Shown: in pieces, positions 19,766 to 29,753 of the stretch | Position numbering within the stretch: the stretch's first letter is position 1 | Layout of the letters: the number at the start of each line of letters is the position of its first letter | From: Trichomonas vaginalis G3 | Taxonomy: Eukaryota; Parabasalia; Trichomonadida; Trichomonadidae | Assembly: GCF_026262505.1 (NCBI RefSeq) | Contig: NC_067206.1 | Location: 28,535,896 to 28,599,895 of the forward strand | Length of the DNA: 64,000 nt | Reading direction: 5' to 3' | Made by a program: the position numbers and the translations under genes | The notes under the pieces: model-generated | Databases searched by the model: none | What the model was told of the DNA's origin: nothing | Seen by the model: only the letters and a program-made list of their open reading frames with translations

Positions 19766-21337
19766 TTATTCCTCACTGTCGTCCGTAGCTAAGTTATAGT
19801 CATCTAATCTTATTATTGGGATTCCATTAGCACGCACCTGAATGGCAAAGCAACAATCCCTCATAAATCCAATAAGTGGCTTTGGTACGTTTTCAGTTGC
19901 TAGTTCAATAGGTCCTTTAACAGACAATTTGTATGTTATTGGAGCAGTAGATGTTTGACCTTGCTGGAAGCAAAAGTCCACTTCTGTTGGAAAACCACAT
20001 AAGAAATGTGTGTTGTCATAGCTATCCCATTTATGTTCCACACTACCATCATCCACCAATGACCTCATAACATCTTCATTAAATCCTATCATATCATTGT
20101 TTGTATTGCAAGCGTTCGCAACCATTTCATAAAATACAGGTCCATATGATTTTTCAGGTTCTGCAGGCATATTTCCATAAGCTCCCATGGAAAGCTGAAG
20201 ATATTTAAACTTAGGGTTCTCAAAATTAACATAATAGTTGTCTTTCTTTCTAAATAGTGCCCAAATACTTTTATTAATAGGCGTATAAGCTGCTGTAAAT
20301 GTTGCACTTGAACTATCTGTATTCTTTGAGAATGAACCGTCCATAGGAATCCAATCCATAACTTTAACAGGAAAACATAAAGCCTCGTTTGTATAATGTT
20401 CTACAAGTTCTGTATAAATGTTAGGGTCTAAAGAGAATGACTTTGGATGAATGAAACATTCATTAAAATCCATCTTTGTTCGAAATAGTTGCTGGTTTAC
20501 AGTTGTAATAGTAACTGTTCCACTAGCTTCTACTGCCTTCGTTATCATAGTGAATGGTTCATTCCATGGAACAAATTTATTTGTCGGTGGATTTGAATCT
20601 GAAGCAAATGCAACTTTAAGAGTTGGATTGAAAGCAATGATATCATTTACAGATATAGATGTGCATTGTAAGGCGTCGCTACTGAACTTTACTTTAAGCT
20701 GAATGTTTCCTGCAAAAGCTGGAATAAATCGAATAGCTTCTAATGGAAGGAATCTTCTAACAGGAATTCTTAAACGAAGCTTAAAATCAAATGATTTTCC
20801 TGCTGTAATTGGACCACTAACAATTTGTCCTGTTCTGCATGTTCCCGAATGACTCCATACATCTTCATGTCGAGTCTTTGAGAAAACATCTACTTTCTTT
20901 ATTTGTTCGGTAGTTTGTGAGTTTGAAGTTATATATGCTTCTTCTCTTGCGTTGTCTTGAGAATATACGATACGACCATTTGCAAGGATTTGATATCCAG
21001 CAACTGCATAGAAAGCGTCATCGAAACCAATCCAAAATCCTGGTGGGTTTGTTTTATTGGAACCTGAACCAATTTCTTTATCTACAATAAATTGACCTTC
21101 CATTTTATACGTAATGAATGTATTGTAAAGGTCCAACATATTTTCACCAGGAGGTGAGAGATTGAATGTTACCCATGTGTTATCTTTAGCAGTTCCAGGT
21201 TGTGATGGAATCTTTGCGTCAGAATATTTTCTATTAGTGTCACCAATTTGAACTGCATTGTCTATGATATCGAAATATGAGCGAATCTGATGAATATGCT
21301 CTGCTGGAGTAAATTCGTTTAGCTGTTCGTTCTGCAT
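19766..21337 (-). CDS. double jelly-roll major capsid protein
   Basis: A 523-residue product from the ATG at 21335-21337. The sequence has the order expected of a Polinton double jelly-roll capsid protein: an N-terminal arm; a first beta-barrel (WVTFNLSPPGENMLDLYNTF to LRLRIPVRRFLPLEAIRFIP); a second barrel (FTMITKAVEASGTVTITTVNQQLF to VKVMDWIPMDG); and further strands to the acidic C-terminus. RFLP-LEAIRF-IPAFAGNIQLKVKF is the inter-barrel stretch typical of this group. In the family, trimers of this protein build a T=27-type icosahedral shell. It faces the small coat-region genes and follows the element's TTTTATCTGAAG box. Length fits the family. Confidence 0.85.
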   Translation of the reverse strand: MQNEQLNEFTPAEHIHQIRSYFDIIDNAVQIGDTNRKYSDAKIPSQPGTAKDNTWVTFNLSPPGENMLDLYNTFITYKMEGQFIVDKEIGSGSNKTNPPGFWIGFDDAFYAVAGYQILANGRIVYSQDNAREEAYITSNSQTTEQIKKVDVFSKTRHEDVWSHSGTCRTGQIVSGPITAGKSFDFKLRLRIPVRRFLPLEAIRFIPAFAGNIQLKVKFSSDALQCTSISVNDIIAFNPTLKVAFASDSNPPTNKFVPWNEPFTMITKAVEASGTVTITTVNQQLFRTKMDFNECFIHPKSFSLDPNIYTELVEHYTNEALCFPVKVMDWIPMDGSFSKNTDSSSATFTAAYTPINKSIWALFRKKDNYYVNFENPKFKYLQLSMGAYGNMPAEPEKSYGPVFYEMVANACNTNNDMIGFNEDVMRSLVDDGSVEHKWDSYDNTHFLCGFPTEVDFCFQQGQTSTAPITYKLSVKGPIELATENVPKPLIGFMRDCCFAIQVRANGIPIIRLDDYNLATDDSEE

Positions 21338-21364
21338 GTATTTACTTCAGATAAAAATATCTAT

Positions 21365-21799
21365 TTACTTCATTATTCTCACTCTTCTTCTTGGCATTCG
21401 TGGTGGAAGTTGTTTCTTGACATTTTCAATGAACTGTACATTCTCTTTTGTCTCAACTTCTTTCACTGGCGGGTCAGGGTTCTTTGACTCGGTTTGCTTT
21501 TCAATGAAATTCACGAACTTTGCAATAAGCTCTTGGTTCGTTATTGAAAGAACATCTGGCTTCTTTTCTTCTTGTTCTATTGACTTTTCAGTTTGAACAG
21601 AAGGTTTTATATGGGCTTCGTGGGCTTCGCCCTTGCCATGCACCTTAATGTTGTCGCTCTCTGTATTCGCTAATGGAACCTTTCTTTTTCTTACATATAT
21701 TTTACCATCTTTACTCTGACTTACATAATAGAAAGGATGTTGTATTCCTCTGGCGTCATTTAATATAATAGACTCTCGTTCTGATTTTGACAAGCTCAT
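21365..21799 (-). CDS. basic 144-aa Polinton protein
   Basis: The N-terminal part has FYYVSQSKDGKIYVRKRKVPL, like the DGRVQFRK motif of the 81-residue protein nearby. The middle is acidic and helical, and the C-terminus is strongly basic (QLPPRMPRRRVRIM), as in DNA-packing or capsid-interior proteins. It lies just upstream of the capsid gene on the same strand. A GC-rich mini-hairpin sits inside the coding region at 21,622-21,632. No family is recognised. Confidence 0.55.
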   Translation of the reverse strand: MSLSKSERESIILNDARGIQHPFYYVSQSKDGKIYVRKRKVPLANTESDNIKVHGKGEAHEAHIKPSVQTEKSIEQEEKKPDVLSITNQELIAKFVNFIEKQTESKNPDPPVKEVETKENVQFIENVKKQLPPRMPRRRVRIMK

Positions 21800-21844
21800 T
21801 TTACATCGGTTAAAGTTTTAATTTAGTTTTTTATCTACAGTCAA

Positions 21845-22105
21845 ATGACTCAGACAAGCCCTACGGACAAGACCCAAGGGGTCATAGATGTTGAAGCATT
21901 GAAGAAAGAAATTCGTGAGCAAATTTTATCCGAACTGAAGGAACAAAAACAAGAACAAAAGCCAGAGAGACCAAAGAGAAAACTTAGTGAAAAACAACTT
22001 GCTGCATTAGCTGCTGGAAGACAAAAGAACCCACGTTTGCTGGCAAAGAAAGCTAGAGAAGAAGCTGAAGCAAAAGCTAAAGAAGCTGAAGCAAAGAAAG
22101 AGTAA
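21845..22105 (+). CDS. Lys/Glu/Ala-rich 86-aa Polinton protein
   Basis: Almost entirely helical and charged. The middle is basic (RPKRKLSEKQLAALAAGRQKNPRLLA) and the end is a repeated AEAKAKEAEAKKE. A core-DNA-binding or scaffold role is possible. It is divergent from the 144-residue gene, and the two share a 45-bp promoter region. TTTTTTATCTACAG stands just upstream of the ATG, a good match to the element's promoter box. Confidence 0.55.
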   Translation: MTQTSPTDKTQGVIDVEALKKEIREQILSELKEQKQEQKPERPKRKLSEKQLAALAAGRQKNPRLLAKKAREEAEAKAKEAEAKKE

Positions 22106-22129
22106 ATGGTTTATTTTTATCCGAACTAA

Positions 22130-22986
22130 ATGTATAGACAAATACCTTTATCTGTTGCGTTCAGTAGTGAAAACCCTGACGTCAAAATAAAGGGGAACAG
22201 AGTAACGTTTAAGTTTCCAACAGACTGGATTGTGAACATAAATGAAGAGAAGTACATTGGCATAACATCTATGTATATAACACGTGCTTTCAGAAAGGTT
22301 GACTTTATACTTCAAGTCGAGATAGAAAATGACGAACAGTCTTTAAGCGCCCAAAACATTCACATATACAAATACTTTAAAGACGATACAACATTGTTGC
22401 AATGTATGATTTCATTTAATGAGATGTTCGAGAAAAAGTTCAACATTGAAGTACAAACTTTACAGCCTTTACGTGAGTTTCTTGCACAACTGAAAGAAGA
22501 AGGTAGTCAGCCACAACTTATAGACTTTCATTATGAATTTAATGAAAATGAAGATGGAACTCATGACTGTCAATTCATTGTATTCTCACCATTCAATGAA
22601 GTCGCTAAAGAGAAAAAAATCCATTACGTATAAGGTTTCAAATCTCTGAACCAAGTGATGATTTTAAGAATGTTTTCAATTATGATGCAATGCTTCCGAG
22701 GAAAAATGAATTTTCAAAGATTGTAACACCTGGCATTTGGGATAGAAAGCAAGCTATATTATATTCAAACTTAAGTAAGGGAGTTGAAAATGAGTTCATT
22801 GGTCATACAAGAACTTCACCACTTCCTAACCCTAAATACTATAAATTAACTGGCTTCAATCGTGAGTTTTGGATAGACATGTTCTCCACTCATGACCATA
22901 AATGTCCAGTGTTCTTGCCTCCAGACCATAAGGACTGTCTCTACATTGAAGCACAACTCTTAAACTCTACCATCGCAGTATTGTAA
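22130..22986 (+). CDS. putative minor capsid (penton-like) protein 1
   Basis: This region encodes a beta-rich protein. The start is MYRQIPLSVAFSSENPDVK, then FKFPTDWIVNINEEKYIGIT, then a middle with SFNEMFEKKFNIEVQ, ending near CPVFLPPDHKDCLYIEAQL. The pattern 'FP.(D/H)W...E' near the start and an FPP-like strand near the end recur in the genes at 37,600-38,340 and 40,540-41,421. The final strand pattern is like single jelly-roll penton proteins of Polintons. Penton identity is inferred from size, position in the coat-gene group and strand pattern only. Its promoter box TTTTTATCCGAAC lies 14 nt before the ATG. Confidence 0.5.
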
Positions 22987-23066
22987 AATCTACGCTAGCT
23001 TTATTTTTCACGAATGACCTCATATGACCTCATTCATGACCTCATTGCTGACAAAAATAAATGACC

Positions 23067-26000
23067 TCAGAACTTCAACTTACGAATAAAGCTTGTTTTA
23101 GTCGTTATTGAAAAGTTGAACTTTTCAGCAAAGCAAGGTTGACATGACTTACATAAGTCGAATGCAATCTCTTGACCATCATAAAGTGCTTTGTAAAGTT
23201 TCATTAAACTGAACTCAGAGTCTTTGTCATATGTTCCAACAGGTATGTGAATGTTCTTATCTTCATTGTAATAGCATTGTATAGCTTCAGGAAACATTTC
23301 ATTAGCGGTTAAAGCAATAACATCTTGCTTCACGCCTTTCATTCTGCAGTGAAATGCAACTTCATTTAAATCGTTAGTGAGTAAGTCTATGTAGGTCTTC
23401 TTTCCACAGAAAATACTTTTATAAGCTAAACTTTGTTTTCCAGGTGTTATTTCTGCAAAGTCGCTATGAAATTGACCAAGGTTCTTTCCTATAAGTTCGC
23501 GACCATATCTCTTCTTAAACTCTGCTGCAAGCTTTGGGATGTCTTCATTATATAAGTGCATACTGTCGGTATCCTGGTAAAATTTTGAAGTCCCATGTCC
23601 TCTGCAGTACAGAATACTTCATTCATAATACGTTTTGACATAGACAGAATATTAACACCAAGTGGACAGAAGTTAAAGTGTCTGCAAATGCTTTTCGTTA
23701 GCTTGAAAATAGTTTTATCTGAACCATCCAAACCTTCGAACTTCACTATATGGTTGTAATTTCTTATAGCATATCTTATAGCATCTTTGTCATTTACTAT
23801 GGTTATTTTTGACTCAATAGGAGATAGAATAGTTTTGCCATAAATGCTGTTCAGAATGAGTTTTATAATTTCTTGTAAGGGGTTTCCTTCTTTCTTATAC
23901 TTTAACCTTAACTCAAACAACTTCTTTACTTCATCTCTTATTCTCATATCTCTGTTTCCATCGTAATAGTATCCTTGCAACACTTCACATTTGACACCTT
24001 GATATTTTATGAGGTCTTGTAATGTTATATGGTCAACATACATGAGACAGCAAGTGTTTGAACTTCTTGGAACGTTAAGTTCTGGATTTAGTTCAGGGTC
24101 GCAAACTATTAAATGAAAGTGTCTGGGTATACCAATCTCTGTTATCTTAATGAGAACAAAGAAGCCAGACATAAACTTTTCACCAATGGGTTCCTTTTGG
24201 TCATCATCGAATAAATGTCTCATGAGATACTCTGTGCTTAGCATCTCATCCTTCAATACTTTTGGAATTCCTTCTAAAGTATACAATCTTGCTATAGCTG
24301 AAGGATATAATGAAACAGTGTCGAAGTCAGCAATGAGTTTCTTTTTGCTCTTTTGTTTCATGTTATCTGACAACATACATCTTCCACCTTGAATGCATCT
24401 CGAAATAAATTCTCTTGGTTTATTTGAGAGGTCATAAAGATTTCCATTCGGGAAGTATACTCTGTTCTCAAACAATTTGTTAGCAATAGAACAAATACTA
24501 ACGTAGTCATAAACGTTTAAATCAAACTCTTTCAATAAGTCATTGCGGAACTTTACAAAACCTTCTCTTAAAATTCTTACATCTTGTTTGCAGTAAAACG
24601 TGCTATATTTTTCTAAGTCGAAGTGGTTTTCATCTATTCTGCAACCTTTGATGGAATCTATGTTCTTCATAAATGTATCTGCATCATGGATAAACTTACA
24701 TGCTTCAGAAATGACACCAGTTCTGTTGTCATTTGCTAACAAAACACTGCTGTAGTAGTTATATGGAAATACTTCTTTCGGTCCTGTTTGTAAGTTAAAC
24801 ATAGCAGGAAATAGTTTAAGCTTCTTATTTATAACACTGTAAGAGTCTTTTATAATAATTGCCCGTCCTTTATATAAACCAGTTATTTGCATTGTTCGTG
24901 AACCTTTAATGATGGGAGTTCCTTTCACTTCTGTCATGTGTCTTAAGATGAAGTTTATGTCATAACTGAGGTTGTGAAAATATATTAAACTCTTGTCAGG
25001 AAGTCTTTCCAAAAATTCTGTTGCACAGTTTTGACCCCAAATGCTTTCACTAACTGAACCATCTTCACTGTCATAACAGATGTTAAAAGCTTTATGAAAG
25101 CCATCCGTACTACACTCAAAGTCAGCAAAGAAAACGTGCTCAGGTATGAATTTACATTTAGCTTTATTTACTTCTTTTGACTCTGCTTTCTTCTTCAGTT
25201 GTACACAATACTTTGGAGCATATGTCAAATCTTTAAATGGTGCAAGGTTCTGTTTATATAAGTCAGTAGTATATGTGAAAAGTTCTCCATAAGAAATAGG
25301 TTCGAAATATTTGCACTCCCACAATGTTTTCATAACATCCCATAACGGTGTTGTTCTATCATAACGAACTACATATTTATCTTCTCTCTTTGTATAAATC
25401 TTCATCTGTTTCTCAATGTTCATTCCACCACAAGCTTTGAGAATTTCTTTATAGTTTCGAATGAAGTATGTTGTCATTGGTAATCTTTCATTTAGCATGT
25501 AGTGGTCTTCAACAAGAAGTAAGTCAATAGTTCTAACAGTTTCGCATTCTTTTGGTATATATCTCTTTATTTCATTATGTCTTGAGTCATTGAAATAACC
25601 AATGGTAACATTAAATGATATACCTGTTGCGTCAGAAATTTCTTGTACTTTACTTTGAGGAAAGTCTCTAACACGAATGACTTCTCTCATGTGGTCAATA
25701 GTTTCTTCATTTACTCCAGCCTGAATGCAAGCATAAACGAAACAATTGTCCTCTGTCATAAGTGTTGCAGTTCTTTTGTTCAGTTCATTGAAGATTTGGT
25801 AGCGTTCAAGATTTATAGGTAATGTGCAAAGATACTTCCAGAACTGACCGCTTCTCTTCTTATAAAACTTCTTTTCACCATTATCTTTCCAAAAGCTTTC
25901 TATAAGTGCTGGGTTTCCTGTTTGCTTAAGAGCTTCCAAAATGGCTTTCTGGTCATTTGTCAGTGTGCTTTCATCTCTATATGGTCTCTTTTTTGGTTTG

Positions 26001-26104
26001 CCTTTCTTTACATCTGACATCGTTAAGCCTTCATATTCTGTTAAATCATACATCTTTATTTCGGTAAGATTCTTTATGTTTGTCAAGAAGAAGTCATAGT
26101 GCAT
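23067..26104 (-). CDS. protein-primed DNA polymerase B with OTU-like domain
   Basis: Family B polymerase of the protein-primed group. In the 871-residue frame starting at 26,104, an OTU-like segment has EDNCFVYAC (Asp119, Cys121) and VEDHYML (His201). Exonuclease motifs follow: Exo I FFADFE (328/330), Exo II HNLSYD (382) and Exo III YCKQD (504/508). Palm motif A is DFDTVSLYPS (595-602) and motif B is LNSIYGK (about 751-757). Palm motif C, YQDTDS, lies at about 23,556-23,576, followed by a C-terminal thumb region down to 23,067. It replicates the linear element using a protein primer. Fusion of an OTU-type protease-like domain to the polymerase could provide self-processing or host deubiquitination, but that is inference. 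Confidence 0.9.
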
Positions 26105-26914
26105 TTCAACAATACCTGCGCATTTGCTTCTATCTCTGATATAAAGTTCTCCTTCAAGAGCTGATGTAGTAATGTTCCAATATTATTGAGGTTTAACGTA
26201 GAACATTCATACTTTCCACCAAGTTTATAACATACCATCCATCTCTGTTGGGAGTTTATTTTAATTTTCTCTAAGAGTCTCATGAAAACCTTACCGAAAT
26301 GTTTGTGTAAGTAGTCTCTGTTTGGTTCATCTAAAGCTTCGATGTTAAAGTCAATGAGTCTATTGCCTGACTTCACATTTCTCTTCCTATTCTCTTCATC
26401 TTTCTTTAACCATCTCTCACCTTCTTTTGGTTTGTCGTCAATGGAACGAATGACATCGTTTAGCTTTGCGAACTTGTTCTATAGCACTTTTAAACATCTC
26501 TCTTCTCTGTTGTTTCAGTGTGTCATCTCTCTTTCGTGTTTCACCAACGTTTGCATTTGTTATGTCAAACATTTCTCTTCTTACTTCATGTGGTACAGCT
26601 CTTCTTGTTTCACCAACGTTTGCATTTGTTATGTCAAACATTTCTCTTCTTACTTCATGAGGTACTGAACGTCTATGATATAAGTCAATAGCAATGTCAT
26701 TTAAAGGAAATGCTCTTGCATGGACTTCGTCCTCGCCGCGTTGCGGCTTTATGAACTCATGAATTCTATCATAACTTATTGCACCATTATAGTCATTGAG
26801 GATGTCAGCGAGTGCTTTTTTGTTTGTTGCGTAATGCTTTGCAACATCTATATTAGCTTCTGTAAGAAGTTGTTTTATTTCCGAGTGTTCTAACTTAGAC
26901 AACTTCCGATACAT
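26083..26914 (-). CDS. region upstream of the polymerase, repeat-bearing
   Basis: Encodes charged helical sequence directly upstream of the polymerase: MYRKLSKLEHSEIKQLL near 26,914, a 23-residue unit repeated twice (VPHEVRREMFDITNANVGET), and DEPNRDYLHKHFGKVFMRLLEK nearer the polymerase. In Polintons the terminal protein that primes replication is expected at or before the polymerase N-terminus, so this is a candidate for that role. I see no diagnostic motif. A paired mini-hairpin lies at 26,722-26,747 inside it. Confidence 0.45.
26542..26679. repeat. two tandem 69-bp in-frame repeats
   Basis: The unit beginning CACCAACGTTTGCATTTGTT starts at 26542 and 26611, a 69-bp period equal to 23 codons. 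Its protein unit is R..VPHEVRREMFDITNANVGET. Confidence 0.85.
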
Positions 26915-26964
26915 CTTTAGTAGGAAATAAAAAAATATTTTTTGAAAAAATAAACTTAGAAAAA

Positions 26965-27309
26965 TTATTTCTTTCTATATTTGCCATTCCGAACTTCGAA
27001 AAGATGTTTTATACCAGCATAGAATTTTTCTCTAGAGCTTGGTCTTATATTGTTTTCATGACAATATTTTCTATATTCTTCATATAAAGCCTTTTTTTCA
27101 TACATTTCATAAGGACAATCTAACCAGAATAGTGCATATCCAGTTTCGTTATCTAGGTCTCTATATGTTTCTTCTGTTTGTAGAATTTCGCTTTCTTCTA
27201 TTTGTAGAATTTCGCTTTCTCTATTTAGTTCTATGACTATATATTGTGGCTTAAAAAGATGTGGGCAAGAAGGGTCTGGCGCTATGTAAAAAGTTAATTT
27301 TTCTGTCAT
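26965..27309 (-). CDS. 114-aa protein, possible primase-helicase tail-like fold
   Basis: An intact small frame. The N-terminal part contains a 10-residue duplication (ESEILQ.EE twice). The C-terminal half reads ALYEEYRKYCHENNIRPSSREKFYAGI, which resembles the winged-helix domain found at the C-terminus of D5-type primase-helicases ('lY..Y..wc...g..p.s...F...L'). As a stand-alone protein it could be an initiator or adapter for replication. The match is weak and from memory. A promoter box TTTTTTATCCGATAG lies 10 nt before the ATG. Confidence 0.45.
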   Translation of the reverse strand: MTEKLTFYIAPDPSCPHLFKPQYIVIELNRESEILQIEESEILQTEETYRDLDNETGYALFWLDCPYEMYEKKALYEEYRKYCHENNIRPSSREKFYAGIKHLFEVRNGKYRKK

Positions 27310-27397
27310 CTTTTCTATCGGATAAAAAATATTTTTTGAAAAATTAGATTACATTTTTTTAAGTTATTTTTCAAAATAATTTAATATTTTTATTTTA

Positions 27398-27871
27398 ATG
27401 AAACACATGCAAGATTGCAAGTTCTTTTCATACAATGCTCTCGCTACTGCCATCAAGAATGAGTTCAATGGTTCTGCAAACGTTAATGTTATCTTTAACA
27501 AGAAGTTTGTGAAAGAATCTAAGTTTGGTCAGTATGTCAGACCATTAGCTATCGTCATTGACCGCAAACGTTATACTTCACAAGAGTTAGCAGTAGTTTT
27601 GAAACAAAAGGGTTTCTTCGTGAATGTCAAAGATACACACTATACTGTCATAAAGAACTCTAACGTTGACTTCTTCAGTATTGCTTTAAATCTTTCCGAA
27701 CAGAAAGAATATAAGAAGGGTGAAATAAATGTGAAATATTATCCTTCATCTCTGAAGACAATAACGAACAAAGATGTTATACAAAAGTTCTTACCAAAGG
27801 TTGAAGAAGCTTCTATTGACATTGACGAAGGAAGTGAAATGGTTGAAGAAATTGACCCTGAAGCTATTTAA
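27398..27871 (+). CDS. unassigned 157-aa Polinton protein
   Basis: An intact frame with a mixed alpha/beta N-terminal 130 residues (SYNALATAIKNEFNGSANVNVIF; YTSQELAVVLKQKGFFVNV) and an acidic tail (EEASIDIDEGSEMVEEIDPE). No family is recognised. The size and acidic tail are like single-strand DNA-binding proteins, but there is no proof. It is followed immediately by an AGGTGA/TCACCT cluster at 27,876-27,925. Confidence 0.5.
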   Translation: MKHMQDCKFFSYNALATAIKNEFNGSANVNVIFNKKFVKESKFGQYVRPLAIVIDRKRYTSQELAVVLKQKGFFVNVKDTHYTVIKNSNVDFFSIALNLSEQKEYKKGEINVKYYPSSLKTITNKDVIQKFLPKVEEASIDIDEGSEMVEEIDPEAI

Positions 27872-27875
27872 CCAA

Positions 27876-27925
27876 AAATATATTTTTGGTGAAGAGGTGA
27901 GATTTCACCTGTTTTTTCACCTCAT
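27876..27925. promoter_or_regulatory. AGGTGA/TCACCT cluster 2
   Basis: TTTTTGGTGAAGAGGTGAG, then TTTCACCTG, then TTTTTTCACCTC. It lies between the stop of the 157-residue gene and two direct 25-bp copies of a CTTCGTTAATGTTGTCGTGA unit at about 27,933-27,980. Confidence 0.6.
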
Positions 27926-28022
27926 TCTCTCTTCGTTAATGTTGTCGTGACTTCTTCGTTAATGTTGTCGTGACTTCATTCTTCCTCTTTGAAGTTATCG
28001 AAATATTCTGTTATTTTTTCCT

Positions 28023-28835
28023 TCAGTAATGGTAAGTCTTCTTTGAAGGTAAGTATTGTGCAACCTTTGATGTCATAGTGTGTTTGAGGAAGAGTATTTT
28101 TGACAATTTCTTTATTTGCTCATTCGGTGTCATTGAAATCGGTAAGTTTTCACGATAGAACCAGTTTCTGTCAGATTTGTAAATCTTAGCAAGGTCATAA
28201 AAGCTCTTGTTGTTTCTTCTGACTAAATGCAACATAACCATATCTTTATCTTCTTCTTTCTCCAACTCTTCAGTATATATCATATACTTATAACTCTTTT
28301 CCTTTCCTTTTGGTACTGAACGTGGTATTCTTTTCTGTATGCTTTTGTCTTTGGATTCAATGACTTCATCTTTTGCTTGAAGTTTCTTTTCCATCTCTCC
28401 ACGTTCTTGTCTGTGAAGTTCGTCAAGAAGTTTGTAAATATTCCAAGCATAACGTGGTGAAGCCCACATTGCAACTGCATTTACTAAAAGTCTATGAACA
28501 TAATATCCTCTCAAACCGTTTGGCAATTTTTCACGGTTTTCATAGAGTTTTGGCGACTGGGATTTTTTACCTACTCGCTGTTCTTCACTGTTTTCAGAAA
28601 AAAGTACGTCTCGCTGTGCTTCACTTAATAGTTCTATGGTGCTTTGGTTCCTAAACCAGTCTTTAGGAAGCTTAGTATCTGGAGCAAAACAAGCCGTCAA
28701 AATACTTTGCATTTGGTACATGTCGTCTTTGACAGAACGAATGAGTCTCAATTGTTTGTTATACTGTATGTATTCGTATTCTTCATTTATGACTTCATGA
28801 ACGATAGCAGTTGTTGTGTTCTCTAATGTTGACAT
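28023..28835 (-). CDS. KilA-N domain protein 1
   Basis: 270 residues. The N-terminal 140 match the KilA-N pattern (DWFRNQSTIELL; LPNGLRGYYVHRLLVNAVAMWASPRYAWNIYKLLDEL). A coiled coil and a C-terminal basic domain follow (YMIYTEEL...VMLHLVRRNNKSFYDLAKI), reminiscent of the DUF3627 tail of large-DNA-virus KilA-N proteins. KilA-N proteins bind DNA and are widespread in DNA viruses, phages and mobile elements as regulators. It follows the TTTTTTTATCCGG box and the longer AAATAAAGTTAGTTTTATTT motif shared with two other genes of the element. Confidence 0.75.
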   Translation of the reverse strand: MSTLENTTTAIVHEVINEEYEYIQYNKQLRLIRSVKDDMYQMQSILTACFAPDTKLPKDWFRNQSTIELLSEAQRDVLFSENSEEQRVGKKSQSPKLYENREKLPNGLRGYYVHRLLVNAVAMWASPRYAWNIYKLLDELHRQERGEMEKKLQAKDEVIESKDKSIQKRIPRSVPKGKEKSYKYMIYTEELEKEEDKDMVMLHLVRRNNKSFYDLAKIYKSDRNWFYRENLPISMTPNEQIKKLSKILFLKHTMTSKVAQYLPSKKTYHY

Positions 28836-28941
28836 ATCTGTCTTTACATTCCGGATAAAAAAATAAATAAAAATAAAACTAACTTTATTTTTCTGTGTTA
28901 AACACTATTTCTTCACAACATTAAATTTTATCCTGTATGAA

Positions 28942-29316
28942 ATGACTTTAAAAAGATTATTGACTGACTTCGAATACTATCTCATTGACGCACTGACAGA
29001 CCCTCAAAACTGTGTTGAAAGTTCTTTAAGCTTTAAGATTGAAGGTACGACGCATTTTGTCTTCACTTACGTATTGAAAGAATATGACCGTTATCATAAC
29101 GAAGTGAATCAAACACTAATAAAATTTGTAGATAAAAAATTGGTTAACAATGAATATTTTAAACGTGAAGACCCAAACACTGCTGGAGATGATGAAGAAT
29201 ACAGACAAGTTATTGAAAAAAATAACGCAAGATTAGATGCAATAGAAAAGAAGTTTAATGAATGTCTTACAAACACGTATGAATATCTTATGCAGTGGGA
29301 AGCCAGATGGAAATAA
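28942..29316 (+). CDS. unassigned 124-aa Polinton protein
   Basis: An intact helical, acidic frame (LKRLLTDFEYYLIDALTDPQ; RQVIEKNNARLDAIEKKFNE). No family is recognised. It is divergent from the KilA-N gene and borders the non-coding hub. AAATTTTATCCTGTATGAA precedes the ATG. Confidence 0.5.
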   Translation: MTLKRLLTDFEYYLIDALTDPQNCVESSLSFKIEGTTHFVFTYVLKEYDRYHNEVNQTLIKFVDKKLVNNEYFKREDPNTAGDDEEYRQVIEKNNARLDAIEKKFNECLTNTYEYLMQWEARWK

Positions 29317-29357
29317 ATTTACGTCAAATATGCAATTTATAAAATCTTATGTCGACA

Positions 29358-29430
29358 GGCTACGTAGCACAGTGGTCTAAGGTGGTGTTATGGAGGGGTC
29401 AGGGTCTGTGGTTCGAACCGCGACAGCGCC
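29358..29430 (+). ncRNA. tRNA-like sequence with A and B boxes
   Basis: 73 nt with an exact box A (TAGCACAGTGG) and a near-exact box B (GGTTCGAACC) at normal tRNA spacing. The T arm pairs GTGG with CCGC around TTCGAA, and the ends pair only partly (GGC...GCC). The D and anticodon arms do not fold well, so it is not a functional tRNA as read. It could be a degenerate tRNA, a polymerase III promoter, or a tRNA mimic. Confidence 0.4.
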
Positions 29431-29495
29431 GTATTTTCTTATTTTCTTTATTTGTCTTGTTTGTCGTGAATAAAAAGTGTCATAAAAGTGCTCTA

Positions 29496-29560
29496 TCTTC
29501 CACGGGAATAAATAAAAAATTTACTTTATTTCTTCTTTATTTCTTTGTTCCCGTGGAAGA
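29496..29560. repeat. 13-bp perfect inverted repeat
   Basis: TCTTCCACGGGAA and TTCCCGTGGAAGA separated by 39 AT-rich bases. A related half-site, CTCGTGGAAGC, occurs near 29,640. Confidence 0.8.
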
Positions 29561-29654
29561 AGGGTTTTGCTGTTTTTTCTCAGCCGAAATCAACGATTTT
29601 TTCATTTTTGGAATCCTTAGCAAATGAGGAATCTTTTCTCTCGTGGAAGCTTTG

Positions 29655-29718
29655 ACCAAAAATATAATTTAGGTGAAGAGGTGAGATTTCACCTCTTTTT
29701 TCACCTAATTTTTCACCC
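29655..29718. promoter_or_regulatory. AGGTGA/TCACCT cluster 3
   Basis: AAAAATATAATTTAGGTGAA, then GAGGTGAG and three TCACC repeats after T-runs. It is nearly identical to cluster 4. Confidence 0.65.
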
Positions 29719-29753
29719 TCAGCCGCTAAGCGGCGAGACCCAAAGGGTCTTGA

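Noticed and set aside
29358-29430. Functional tRNA call
   Set aside because: The D and anticodon arms do not pair and the acceptor stem is poor. Kept only as a tRNA-like sequence.
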